Assembly: GCF_928381505.1 (NCBI RefSeq)
Contig: NZ_CAKMSJ010000005.1
Location: 62,001-126,000 of the forward strand
Length of the DNA stretch: 64,000 bases
Direction: 5' to 3'
From: Rothia endophytica
GTDB taxonomy: Bacteria; Actinomycetota; Actinomycetes; Actinomycetales; Micrococcaceae
How positions within the stretch are numbered: position 1 is the stretch's first letter; each line of letters begins with the position of its first letter. The notes under the pieces were generated by a model that worked only from the letters and a program-made list of their open reading frames with translations, searched no databases and was not told where the DNA came from. Below are positions 1 to 7,173 of the stretch, piece after piece. A program made the position numbers and the translations under genes.

Positions 1-1
1 C

Positions 2-160
2 GCAGAACCGCTTGACCACGCGGTTACCACGGCTTACTGCTGGTCCGTTGATCAGATGAGTGGCCTGCTGCATGACGCCGGGTTCGAAGTGATCGAAGTC
101 GAAAAGCGCCAAGATCCCGGCAACCGGCCCCACGCAGCAATTTGCGCGATTGTCCGGTAG
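2..160 (+). CDS. C-terminal end of a SAM-dependent methyltransferase (partial)
   Basis: An open frame enters from the left edge and stops at TAG 158-160, giving 52 residues. The string AYCWSVDQMSGLLHDAGFEV, followed by a basic, proline-containing tail, matches the last strand-helix-strand unit of class I SAM-dependent methyltransferases, which often end in a 'W-x-x-D-x-L-x-x-L-L-x-x-A-G-F' pattern. The SAM-binding glycine motif would lie upstream of the window, so substrate cannot be inferred. It reads toward the convergent TetR gene, with about 100 bases between the two stops. Confidence 0.6.
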   Translation, partial: AEPLDHAVTTAYCWSVDQMSGLLHDAGFEVIEVEKRQDPGNRPHAAICAIVR

Positions 161-266
161 ACGTTCACCTTGCGGGCGCTCAAGCCCTGCGCTGAGGACT
201 TCGGACGGTGAATTCGCCGTCGATAATTGGCACACAGCCTTTAGCAGGGCATTCAAGAATGTCTAT

Positions 267-869
267 TCACTGAGACCCTTCATGCCGAGACCCATTGGGA
301 GTCACAACCCGGTCAATGAGGAAAAGCATCGCTGCCTGGATCGTATCTTTGTCGCCACCGCCATCAATATCCAGTGCTGCCCGATCAAATGATGCCGACA
401 GCAGGTTCGTTAGGGCAGAGACGTCGTGTCCGGGCATTGCGTCTTCGAGGCCTTCCCGTAGTGATGCGGCGGCATGGCCCTCGTCTATTGTTTCCATCGT
501 GACCGTACCGAGAGCCGCCGGGCCTTCGATAAGTAGGAGGCGAGTACGCCCCGGAACTGCCATTGCCTTGAGGTAGGCGACGCTGCCCTCTCGTAAGTCA
601 TCGACAGGGCTGGCGTTGGCCGGCGCAGCATTTTCTATCTCCTCTGCGACCTGGCGGGCCTCCTCCTCGAGCACTGCTTGCAGGACTTCGCTCTTATCCC
701 TGAAGTGGTGGTATAGCGCGCCACGGGTCAGCCCCGCTCGCTCAACCAGCTCTGGCGTGGATGTGGAGGTGAACCCTTTCTCAATGAAAAGCGACCGTGC
801 TGCGACAAGCAGCGCCCGTCTGGTCTGAGCGCTGCGCTGAGCGTTTGTCTGGACTTGAACTTTTTGCAT
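267..869 (-). CDS. TetR/AcrR family transcriptional regulator
   Basis: A protein of 200 residues with the classic TetR N-terminus. A basic helix (residues 12-28) is followed by a helix-turn-helix at about 36-59 containing LVERAGLTRGALYHHF, the family DNA-recognition signature. The remainder would be the helical ligand-binding and dimer domain, whose ligand cannot be read. The ATG at 867-869 directly abuts a perfect 17-bp palindrome (870-886), and a VOC-domain gene is transcribed divergently 12 bases beyond it. The layout suggests the regulator represses both itself and the VOC gene. No Shine-Dalgarno fits upstream because the operator occupies that space, so a leaderless mRNA is likely. Confidence 0.9.
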   Translation of the reverse strand: MQKVQVQTNAQRSAQTRRALLVAARSLFIEKGFTSTSTPELVERAGLTRGALYHHFRDKSEVLQAVLEEEARQVAEEIENAAPANASPVDDLREGSVAYLKAMAVPGRTRLLLIEGPAALGTVTMETIDEGHAAASLREGLEDAMPGHDVSALTNLLSASFDRAALDIDGGGDKDTIQAAMLFLIDRVVTPNGSRHEGSQ

Positions 870-886
870 ACATACAGTCTGTATGT
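870..886. promoter_or_regulatory. palindromic TetR operator between divergent genes
   Basis: Arms ACATACAG and CTGTATGT flank a single central T, an exact 17-bp palindrome with an odd centre. It fills the 29-bp gap between the TetR start (869) and the VOC start (899). TetR proteins bind such 15-19 bp palindromes, and a site touching the start codon would block both transcripts. Binding itself is inferred. Confidence 0.75.
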
Positions 887-898
887 TAGTTTTCTTAC

Positions 899-1309
899 AT
901 GCAAATCATTTCGAGCTCCTATCCCGTAATCATGACCGAAAATGTGGCTGGCACCGCTGCCTTCTACCAGCAACATTTCGGCTTTGAACAGCTGTTTTCA
1001 AGCGACTGGTATATCCACCTGCAACGTGAGGAACATGCCTTGGCCGTCTTGGATGGCCAGCACGAGACCGTGCCCGAGTCGCACCGAGGAACTGCTTCCG
1101 GCCTACTGCTCAACTTTGAAGTTGATGACGTCGACGCCACATACGCCAAATTCATTGCCGCAGGCCTACCGATAATCACGCCACTACGCGATGAGGACTT
1201 TGGCCAGAGACATTTCATTACCGCAGACCCCAACGGCATACTGGTTGATGTCATCACCCCAATCGCGCCGAGCGTAGAGTTCGAAGCTCAGTTCACGCAA
1301 CCGTCCTAA
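899..1309 (+). CDS. VOC (glyoxalase/bleomycin-resistance) family protein
   Basis: A 136-residue protein with the paired beta-alpha-beta-beta-beta folds of the vicinal-oxygen-chelate superfamily. It starts with the strand [20 protein letters not shown] and ends with [10 protein letters not shown], the usual 'D-P-x-G-x-x-x-x-x' metal-site strand. Members include glyoxalase I, extradiol dioxygenases and drug-binding resistance proteins; the substrate is not readable. It is divergent from the TetR gene and probably under its control, which would fit a ligand-induced detoxification function. No ribosome-binding site precedes ATG 899, and an in-frame ATG at 932 also lacks one. Similarity to related proteins starting with a hydrophobic first strand favours 899. 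Confidence 0.82.
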   Translation: MQIISSSYPVIMTENVAGTAAFYQQHFGFEQLFSSDWYIHLQREEHALAVLDGQHETVPESHRGTASGLLLNFEVDDVDATYAKFIAAGLPIITPLRDEDFGQRHFITADPNGILVDVITPIAPSVEFEAQFTQPS

Positions 1310-1781
1310 ACGCCCCCTTGCGTACGGCATTTGTGAACGATGTTGTGGAGATCATTGCATTGGCAGGGCCACATCCGCGGGCATTGACGGCTAGCCGATT
1401 GGAGCCAAGTCCGAGCTGCTCGTCGGCGTCGCGCCTCCACGCGATGCAGGAGATTCTTTCAGGTCACAATGCAGGGAACCTCTGCGAATGTCCCGTAGGA
1501 GGTTCCTCTTGCGGGCGGCAGTGCTGTTGACTATGGACAGAAATACTGAGGACTTCGGACTCTGACACACGTCCTTGTCCTCGAGCGTGTGCCCTGGCAT
1601 CAGCCGCAGGCAGTTGGCAATGTCAACCAGGGAATTGCTCGTCAAGACGTCCGTTAGCCGATCCCTCACCGTGCATCCGAATCTGGAATTTTGGTTCAGA
1701 GGTTTACAGTCATTAAATATGCACGTAAGACTCGCACGATAATATGCGCGATGAAGGCACCATAACTGCAACAATGAGTGC
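1310..1781. other. gene-poor gap before the resolvase
   Basis: No convincing gene is seen here. The gap holds a short hairpin with 7-bp arms GGAACCT/AGGTTCC (about 1476-1506). It also carries the second copy of a 15-bp sequence, CTGAGGACTTCGGAC (1546-1560), whose first copy is at 192-206. The last 80 bases are AT-richer and contain imperfect dyads, such as TCGCACG...GCGCGA around 1731-1751, that could be a resolution site for the adjoining serine recombinase. A 130-codon minus-strand open frame has no recognisable features. Confidence 0.4.
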
Positions 1782-2360
1782 ATGACAGGACTTCTTATCG
1801 GATACGCTCGCGTTTCAACCAGCGAACAAGATCTCGCGACCCAACAAGCTGCACTGACCGCACTGGGTGTCCTGCCGGAAAACCTGTACGTCGATCACGG
1901 GTTAACAGGCACTAATCGCGAACGTCCAGGACTGGGAAAAGCACTGGCTGCTGTGCGCGCCGGCGACACTCTCGTAGTCACGAAACTTGATCGTCTCGCC
2001 CGCTCACTCCCCGACGCCAGGGACATCGCCGACGAACTGAATCGTAAAGGCGTTGCGTTGAGTCTTGGCGGAAGTATTTACGATCCAAAGGATCCTGTCG
2101 GCCGGCTCCTTTTTAACGTCCTTGGGATGGTGGCCGAATTCGAGGCGGATCTCATCCGAGCTCGGACTAAAGAAGGTATGGCGATCGCTAAGGCCAAAGG
2201 AAAACTTAAAGGCAAACAACCGAAGCTATCCCCAGCGCAGCGAAAGCATCTGCTCTCGATAGCCCCGCAGGGTGAGCATACACAGAGTGAGCTCGCAGAA
2301 CTCTTCAACGTCTCGCGGACAACAATCTATCGTGAGCTAAAGAGGGTCCACGAGCTATAA
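1782..2360 (+). CDS. serine resolvase/invertase (Tn3-type) with C-terminal HTH
   Basis: A 192-residue small serine recombinase. The N-terminal catalytic domain begins GYARVSTSEQD, with the nucleophile Ser12. The conserved arginine-rich motif KLDRLARS lies near residue 68, and the long E-helix (FEADLIRARTKEG) follows at about residue 125-140. The C-terminus has a helix-turn-helix, SELAELFNVSRTTIYREL (about 169-186), that binds the recombination site. The length matches Tn3-family resolvases (about 185-195). No transposase, terminal repeat or toxin accompanies it, so it is an orphan resolvase or the remnant of a transposon or plasmid. Its position among regulator/enzyme cassettes supports a mobile origin for the left end of the window. 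Confidence 0.92.
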   Translation: MTGLLIGYARVSTSEQDLATQQAALTALGVLPENLYVDHGLTGTNRERPGLGKALAAVRAGDTLVVTKLDRLARSLPDARDIADELNRKGVALSLGGSIYDPKDPVGRLLFNVLGMVAEFEADLIRARTKEGMAIAKAKGKLKGKQPKLSPAQRKHLLSIAPQGEHTQSELAELFNVSRTTIYRELKRVHEL

Positions 2361-2661
2361 GATAGGTCAGTTCCTCTCTAAACAGTGGCGCGATGAGTCC
2401 GCTCGGATTGTCTCGTCATCTGAAAATGCAGGACTCAAAGTAGAGTCATTTCTATGGTTGAAATGGTTTCTTTGATTGAAGAATATGGGGATCTACTTGC
2501 TAGGTCGCTTTCTGGGCCCGGCGAGGCTGATGGTGGTTCCGTCTTCTTCTGGTCCTGGTGCTTGGTGCGAGAGTCGCTAGTTATCAGCCATTTCTACTTT
2601 CCGGTTGCCACGAGTCAATTGGTGGTTATTTTCGACTCTGCCATTTGTATCCGGGTGCTTT
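2361..2661. other. gene-poor gap after the resolvase
   Basis: About 300 bases, relatively AT-rich, separate the resolvase stop from the convergent HxlR stop. Open frames here are short and lack a ribosome-binding site or recognisable domain. No terminator with a T-run and no terminal inverted repeat was recognised. Confidence 0.3.
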
Positions 2662-3060
2662 CTAGATGCTCGTGATGAGATCATCCTCGGATGGCTCTGA
2701 TGCGCGGTCATATGCGTCGCGCGCTTCTTGGACGGCATCGAAGTGCGTTTCAGACCATGTGCGTAGAGCGTTGAGGGGCTCCGATAGGGTTCGGCCCAGT
2801 TCGGTGAGTTGGTATTCCACTCTAGGCGGCATTTCGGGGTAGAACGTTCTGGTGACCATGCCGTCACGTTCGAGCGCCCGGAGCGTGTCCGTTAGTACTT
2901 TGCCGCTGATGCCTTCAACAGTTGCCTTAATCTCTTTGAATCGCAAGGGCCCTTCGGACAGTGCAATAACGATCATCGCCGTCCATTTGTTCGCGATTCT
3001 CGCTAGCGATGTCCGCGATGGGCATTTCGCCATCATCACATTCCAGTGCGCCGTGGTCAT
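2662..3060 (-). CDS. HxlR family winged-helix regulator
   Basis: A 132-residue protein with HxlR architecture. The N-terminal CPSRTSLARIANKWTA segment carries a single cysteine (Cys13), the position used as a redox or electrophile sensor in HypR/YodB-type members. The winged helix follows (RFKEIKATVEGISGKVLTDTLRALERDGMVTR, about residues 40-75), then the wing strand RVEYQLTELG. The family forms dimers that usually control an adjacent divergent oxidoreductase gene. The gene diverges from a SnoaL-like gene and a monooxygenase remnant, with repeated GTAAC/GTTAC motifs between them. It probably regulates that short operon, perhaps in response to quinones or oxidants; this is inference. Confidence 0.9.
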   Translation of the reverse strand: MTTAHWNVMMAKCPSRTSLARIANKWTAMIVIALSEGPLRFKEIKATVEGISGKVLTDTLRALERDGMVTRTFYPEMPPRVEYQLTELGRTLSEPLNALRTWSETHFDAVQEARDAYDRASEPSEDDLITSI

Positions 3061-3087
3061 TTACATCCTTTTTCTAAATTCCTGAAA

Positions 3088-3122
3088 TAGTTACGTTGAG
3101 GTAACAGGTAACTAATTGTAAC
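3088..3122. promoter_or_regulatory. candidate HxlR operator (GTAAC repeats)
   Basis: TAGTTAC (3088-3094) and GTAACTA (3108-3114) are exact inverted copies 13 bp apart. Two more GTAAC copies lie at 3101-3105 and 3118-3122. The site sits 28 bp upstream of the HxlR start and about 45 bp upstream of the SnoaL-like start, the expected place for an autoregulated divergent operator. Confidence 0.5.
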
Positions 3123-3164
3123 CATGAGAGAGACAGTAAAACCTATTTCACGGAGGAACGTTTC

Positions 3165-3590
3165 ATGACTACGTCGACTATGGATCCTATTGAGGTCGTT
3201 TCGCAGTATTTTGGTGCACTGGCTGAGGGCCGTGTTCAGGATGCTCTCGGTTACCTTGACCCGGATGTTCGGTGGTTCCAGCCAGGGGAAAACCGTTTCT
3301 CGGGTACCCATGTTGGTCCGGAGGCTGTGCATGCATTGATTGGCGGAATGATGACGGTCAGCCAAGACACGTTTGCCATTGCTCCGACCGGTCCGTTGAT
3401 GGCCAATGGTGATCTTGTGGTTGCCCCAGTCCAATTCACCGGTGACCGCGGCGACGTCAAGCTCGATCAAGCCGGCAGCGATCTCATCACCGTGCAACGC
3501 GGAAAGATCGTAGCTGTGCACCTGTTCTCGTCTGACGGCCCAGCAGAAGACGCCTTCTGGGGCTCCGCCGATTCCGTGAATAACGGATAA
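3165..3590 (+). CDS. SnoaL-like / NTF2-fold polyketide cyclase-type protein
   Basis: A 141-residue protein of the NTF2-like fold. An N-terminal helix (DPIEVVSQYFGALAEGRVQDAL) leads into YLDPDVRWFQPG, the family's typical 'a helix, then x-x-D-P-D-V-x-W' entry to the cone-shaped beta sheet. It ends with a strand pair, LITVQRGKIVAVHLF. Such proteins act as small isomerases, cyclases or hydrolases, or bind hydrophobic ligands; the chemistry cannot be assigned. A strong ribosome-binding site (CGGAGGAAC) precedes ATG 3165. The gene is followed after 31 bp by the broken flavin monooxygenase, so the two probably formed one operon controlled by the neighbouring HxlR regulator. Confidence 0.8.
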   Translation: MTTSTMDPIEVVSQYFGALAEGRVQDALGYLDPDVRWFQPGENRFSGTHVGPEAVHALIGGMMTVSQDTFAIAPTGPLMANGDLVVAPVQFTGDRGDVKLDQAGSDLITVQRGKIVAVHLFSSDGPAEDAFWGSADSVNNG

Positions 3591-3621
3591 ACCGAGTTGA
3601 CTACCTGAAAGAGGGCACAAG

Positions 3622-4035
3622 ATGACCACGACGCAATCAACCGAAACTTCCGCGGGCATGCCGCGTGAAGTTGTCGTCATTGGGGCCGGCTTTAGCGGTC
3701 TTGCCATGCTCCAATTACTTCTAGCAAAGAACATTTGATGCGCTGCTATTAGAGGCCGGCACTGCGCTCGGCGGGACGTGGAGCAGTAATCGGTATCCCG
3801 GAGTTCGAACGGACTGCGAATCCCGTTACTACTGCCTCACTCTCTCTCAGGATGTCATCGACACCTGGAATTGGAAGGAACGCTTCCCGACGGGTGGTGA
3901 AGTGCGCGAGTATTTGGAGCACTTCACCACCCGTCTTGGTCTGTCCACAGCTATTCAATTCAACTCTCGTGTTACTGCTTTGCGATGGGACGAGGAAGAG
4001 CAGTTCTGGGAGGTCACGGTGGAAGATCGTCCACG
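3622..4035 (+). pseudogene. flavin-dependent (Baeyer-Villiger type) monooxygenase, frameshifted and truncated
   Basis: The frame from ATG 3622 reads REVVVIGAGFSGLAML, a clear FAD-binding GxGxxG fold, then hits TGA at 3736-3738. The downstream part continues in another frame: [24 protein letters not shown], the GGTW...YPG signature of Baeyer-Villiger and related class B monooxygenases, and then about 95 further residues up to WEVTVED. One or two bases gained or lost near 3733 explain the shift. Similarity ends near 4030-4040, where the sequence becomes the antisense of the neighbouring Pro/Glu-repeat gene. Intact relatives have about 490-550 residues, so roughly three quarters are missing. The gene is dead by both a frameshift and a deletion junction. 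Confidence 0.85.
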
Positions 4036-4989
4036 AGTTCGGAACATCCTCACGCTCAATAACCGGGGTCGTAGGAATAACTACGGCTAATGATTCGCGT
4101 GAGTTCGTATCTTGATTACGCTCTGGAGTCACTGGAATAACTTCGAGTTGAGCTTTAGTTTCTGCTGATTTTGTAGGGCCCCTTTCCGGGGCTGGGGTTG
4201 TTGGATCAACTTCATTGAGCGGTGTGGGCACAGGGTCTACTGGTTCCGGAATTGGCTCTGGGTCTATCGGTTCGGGGATAGGTGTCGGATTTACCGGTAC
4301 TGGGGTTGGTTCCGGGTTTACTGGAATCGGTGTGGGTTCCGGCTCTGGAGCAGGCTCGGGGTCTACTGGTTCAGGAATTGGCTCAGGGGTAGGTTCCGGT
4401 TCGGGTGTCGGCTCCAGCTCGGGAGTGGGCTCTGGTTCCGGCGTTGGCACAGGCTCAGGGTCTACTGGTTCCGGAATTGGTTCCGGTTCGGGAGTAGGCA
4501 CTGGGTCTTCAGGCACAGGTGTCGGATCTACCGGTACCGGTTCGGCAGTAGGTACAGGGTCTACAGGTTCCGGAATTGGTTCCGGGTCTACCGGTACTGG
4601 CTCAGGAGTGGGTTCTGGTTCCGGTGTCGGCTCAGGGGTAGGTTCCGGTTCGGGAGTTGGCACTGGGTCTACAGGTTCCGGCTCTGGAGTAGGCACAGGC
4701 TCTGGGGTAGGCTCGGGCCTACTGGTTCCGGAATTGGCTCAGGAGTAGGTTCCGGCTCGGGAGTAGGCACAGGCTCGGGGTCTACTGGTTCCGGAAGTGG
4801 CTCCGGGTCCACCGGTACCGGCTCAGGAGTTGGTACGGGCTCAGGTTCCGGCCCAGGAACTTGCCCAATCTCAGAATTACTCTGAACCACAACTGCAGGA
4901 GGAACTTCCAACCCATACGCAAGAGCAGACGAAGCTGCCAAGGAAAGTGGAGCCAGCATAAAAGCGTAAGTCAATGGTGACTTCTTCAT
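3749..4989 (-). pseudogene. secreted Pro/Glu-repeat protein, frameshifted and fused at its 3' end to foreign DNA
   Basis: The start at 4989 (ribosome-binding site AAGAAGG, then ATG) encodes a signal peptide, KKSPLTYAFMLAPLSLAASSALA, followed by proline-, glutamate-, valine- and aspartate-rich repeats such as [11 protein letters not shown] and EPVDPEP. That frame is lost after about 75 residues where GGGGTCTAC of neighbouring repeats reads GGGCCTAC (about 4718-4724), a one-base loss. The remaining repeats continue in the other frame from 4696. After a non-repetitive tail ending near [12 protein letters not shown], the frame runs into the antisense strand of the truncated monooxygenase and stops at 3749, so the genuine C-terminus is gone. 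Such repeats usually act as stiff wall-spanning stalks of surface proteins. Function is not assignable. Confidence 0.75.
4220..4860 (-). repeat. in-gene tandem repeats encoding Pro-Glu stalk
   Basis: Imperfect units of 6, 12, 18 and 30 bp made of GGTTCC, GGCTCAGG, GGGTCTACTGG and GGAATTGG blocks (plus-strand view) repeat for about 640 bp. They encode (PTPEPE)n and (PEPVDP)n blocks on the minus strand. Higher-order units of about 130-150 bp also recur, suggesting expansion by slippage or unequal crossover. One unit carries a 1-bp deletion that breaks the frame. Confidence 0.85.
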
Positions 4990-5041
4990 AATAATTACCT
5001 TCTTAAAGGATTAGTTGCTTTGAAAAACTTAAGGAGAAAAG

Positions 5042-6976
5042 TTACTGTCCGCCTCGGCTGTAAGCGTTGATGCTCTCGCCTTGCTGAACAATGATTGATT
5101 GATCTGTCTGAGCAAGAATTACTGAATTCATGTAGCTACCAGAAGCAGGACTAGCACTGGCGTCGATGTAAGCACTTCGGCCTTCTGCAGAGGTCTGAAC
5201 AAAATATCCTTTGACCTTCTCCGCCTTCTGACCCTCAGGCAAAACCCCGATACTATGACCCTCTGGATCTATGAGAACCTTGCCCAAAACGGCAACATTC
5301 CCTTGATACCCATCAACCCAAGCAGCATTCTTTGCCTCACCAAGAGTTGTTTCAGCGCTAAAAGTAACCTCACCTGATTCCAGGCTGTGAACCACTAAAA
5401 AAGCTTCTAAATCGCACGCCGCCTGACTGGTCTCTGAACACTGAGCTAAAGGGTCCTCTGCCCAGATACTGCTAACCAGCCCTTTACCGACGTGGATATA
5501 GGAGTTCAAATACAGATCCTCTGAAACAGGCGATAGGCTTCGCTCCTGGCTAGACCCGTCGAGATTGGTGAGCAGGATTGGCACATCAAAGCCTCCTGAG
5601 ACTAGGGTCTGTTCGTCGACGGCCATAGGTGTTAGTCCAGCTGGTGCTTTGAACTCTTTCAGCCCAGATTCGGTGACCGTGTATACCTTGTCCTCTACCT
5701 TGATAAGAGGTGCTGTGCCCAATGCGTAGATAGTCGGGTTGTTCTCTACCTTCGCGGTAATCAGAGACCCATCTTTGCCCATATCCGCGGTGAAGACAGA
5801 TATTTGATTACCGACCTCCCAGATAAGAGCATCCTTACCGTTGATGATGGTGCTACCAATGACATTCTTGCTGTCCTCGGAGATAGGCTCACTGATTTGA
5901 ACGGTCCGTAGTAGCTCCCCAGTCTGATTGCTATAGAGCTTGATTTCAGTGGAGGATATTAGAGCGGTAGCTGCCTTACCGACGTGCACCCTGGAGTCCT
6001 CCGGAATAGGCAGTGACCACTGGGCTACGTTTTCATAGCCCTGGGGGATGGAGACAGAACTTGACGTAAACTCCACCGGCTTAGGGGTATCGGCACGGGT
6101 AACAGCAGAATAAGCAAAACCGCATACAAGAGGAACAGCTATAAGTAGCCCTGCACCGGCTGCCATTACCTTCCGAGACTTCACGAATGCCGTAAACCTA
6201 AAAGCTTTCTGCTCTTCCTCTGCGCCCCAATCATCATTCTGAGGTTCAGAAGAAAGCAACAGCTCATCTAAGGTTTCTAGCTGATCTGTAGGTCCCACTT
6301 CCGCTTCCGGAATGGCTTCAGGTTCAGGAGCAGGTTCCGCCTCCGTTTCCGCCTCTGAATCTTCACCTGCTAAAGGTGCCTCATCAACCAGTACATCGGG
6401 AACTGGCAACAGCTCTTCGTCTCCAGGGCCACCAGCAACTATCTGCGTTGCTTGCTGAAGTGGTTCCGATTCTTTTTCAACAAGAAGAAGCCCAAGTTTT
6501 CCGGTGTCAATATCATCTGCCGGTTCCTGGGCAGCGGTAGGGCGGAATTTGAGCTCCACCTGCTGTTGGGAGGGGGTGACGTCCACGGCCATCACCTTGA
6601 ACGAAACCACGTAGGTATCAGCGATAGATTGACAGTGGGATAAGAACTCCTTGAGAGTATAGAAAGTCTCTCGCACAGTGTCATCAATAACCAGTTTCCA
6701 GCCGTCAATATACAAAGGTGCTTCGATGACTGGGCAAGCGGAATCAACGGAGGTTTTGCGAGTTCCGTGGCTACCACCAGGACTAATGTAGTAACGCGAA
6801 AACTCTGTCTTGTCATTCACGTCAATAATGTTGATGCGGTAGTTATTCCGCAAAATAGCCGCCTGGTCCTGGCAGAACTTGACTGCTTGGGCGGTTGAAT
6901 TGACCGGTACAGTGGTTTGACCGAAGGTGATAGCGCGCTGGGCTGGCACGACAACGATAGTGTGCTGCTGGTGCAT
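5042..6976 (-). CDS. unknown large single-pass membrane protein with acidic linker and repetitive extracytoplasmic domain
   Basis: I do not recognise a family. From ATG 6976 (ribosome-binding site CAAGGAAAAG) it has 644 residues; an upstream ATG at 7000 is possible but has a poorer site. Order: a soluble N-terminal domain (about 1-150), a very acidic Pro/Glu-rich linker (about 155-255), a basic cluster KSRK, one membrane span of about 22 residues (near 270-291), then about 350 residues outside. The outer part is rich in short strand-turn segments such as 'xALIWEVGNQISVF' and 'LLTNLDGSSQE', suggesting a beta-propeller-like fold; this is inference. Topology would be N-in/C-out, an arrangement seen in sensors and secretion accessory factors. 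A 24-bp palindrome lies 43 bases upstream of this start. Confidence 0.72.
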   Translation of the reverse strand: MHQQHTIVVVPAQRAITFGQTTVPVNSTAQAVKFCQDQAAILRNNYRINIIDVNDKTEFSRYYISPGGSHGTRKTSVDSACPVIEAPLYIDGWKLVIDDTVRETFYTLKEFLSHCQSIADTYVVSFKVMAVDVTPSQQQVELKFRPTAAQEPADDIDTGKLGLLLVEKESEPLQQATQIVAGGPGDEELLPVPDVLVDEAPLAGEDSEAETEAEPAPEPEAIPEAEVGPTDQLETLDELLLSSEPQNDDWGAEEEQKAFRFTAFVKSRKVMAAGAGLLIAVPLVCGFAYSAVTRADTPKPVEFTSSSVSIPQGYENVAQWSLPIPEDSRVHVGKAATALISSTEIKLYSNQTGELLRTVQISEPISEDSKNVIGSTIINGKDALIWEVGNQISVFTADMGKDGSLITAKVENNPTIYALGTAPLIKVEDKVYTVTESGLKEFKAPAGLTPMAVDEQTLVSGGFDVPILLTNLDGSSQERSLSPVSEDLYLNSYIHVGKGLVSSIWAEDPLAQCSETSQAACDLEAFLVVHSLESGEVTFSAETTLGEAKNAAWVDGYQGNVAVLGKVLIDPEGHSIGVLPEGQKAEKVKGYFVQTSAEGRSAYIDASASPASGSYMNSVILAQTDQSIIVQQGESINAYSRGGQ

Positions 6977-7018
6977 AAATGCTTTTCCTTGACTTGTCAT
7001 AGCTGCCGGTTAAGCTCG

Positions 7019-7042
7019 GTACTGTCCCAAATGGGACAGTAC
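7019..7042. promoter_or_regulatory. 24-bp perfect palindrome upstream of the 644-residue membrane protein
   Basis: Arms GTACTGTCCCA (7019-7029) and TGGGACAGTAC (7032-7042) flank a two-base AA centre. It is an exact 11+11 inverted repeat with no T-run, so it is more likely a protein-binding operator than a terminator. It sits between the terminator of the upstream small gene and the start of the membrane protein. No DNA-binding regulator was recognised in the island. Confidence 0.6.
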
Positions 7043-7124
7043 AAGCTAGGCTGCTCAATGAATGGGCTTATGACTTGTTAGTAGCGGAAAAGCAAAATGT
7101 CAGTCACCGCTTTTGGGTATAAAG

Positions 7125-7164
7125 CAGGGGCTGAGAACACTGTTAGTAGTGTTCCCAGCCCCTG
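7125..7164 (-). terminator. hairpin terminator after the 186-residue CxH/CWxC gene
   Basis: CAGGGGCTG-a-GAACACT pairs with AGTGTTC-c-CAGCCCCTG around a short loop, a 16-bp stem with one mismatch. It lies just beyond the stop of the minus-strand gene ending at 7174. The T-run is weak. Confidence 0.65.
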
Positions 7165-7173
7165 TTCCGAGTG

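Noticed and set aside
1391-1783. 130-codon minus-strand open frame before the resolvase
   Set aside because: No recognisable family, it overlaps the likely resolvase control region, and there is no ribosome-binding site. Possibly the remnant of a mobile element, but not supported.
4215-4748. Plus-strand open frame of 177 codons rich in Gly, Ser, Thr and Val (GSGVGTGS repeats)
   Set aside because: It is the complement of the minus-strand Pro/Glu repeat tract. The minus strand has a signal peptide and ribosome-binding site, the plus strand has neither.
4220-4860. Regular short repeats resembling a CRISPR array
   Set aside because: Units are 6-30 bp, in-frame coding repeats without unique spacers or nearby cas genes.
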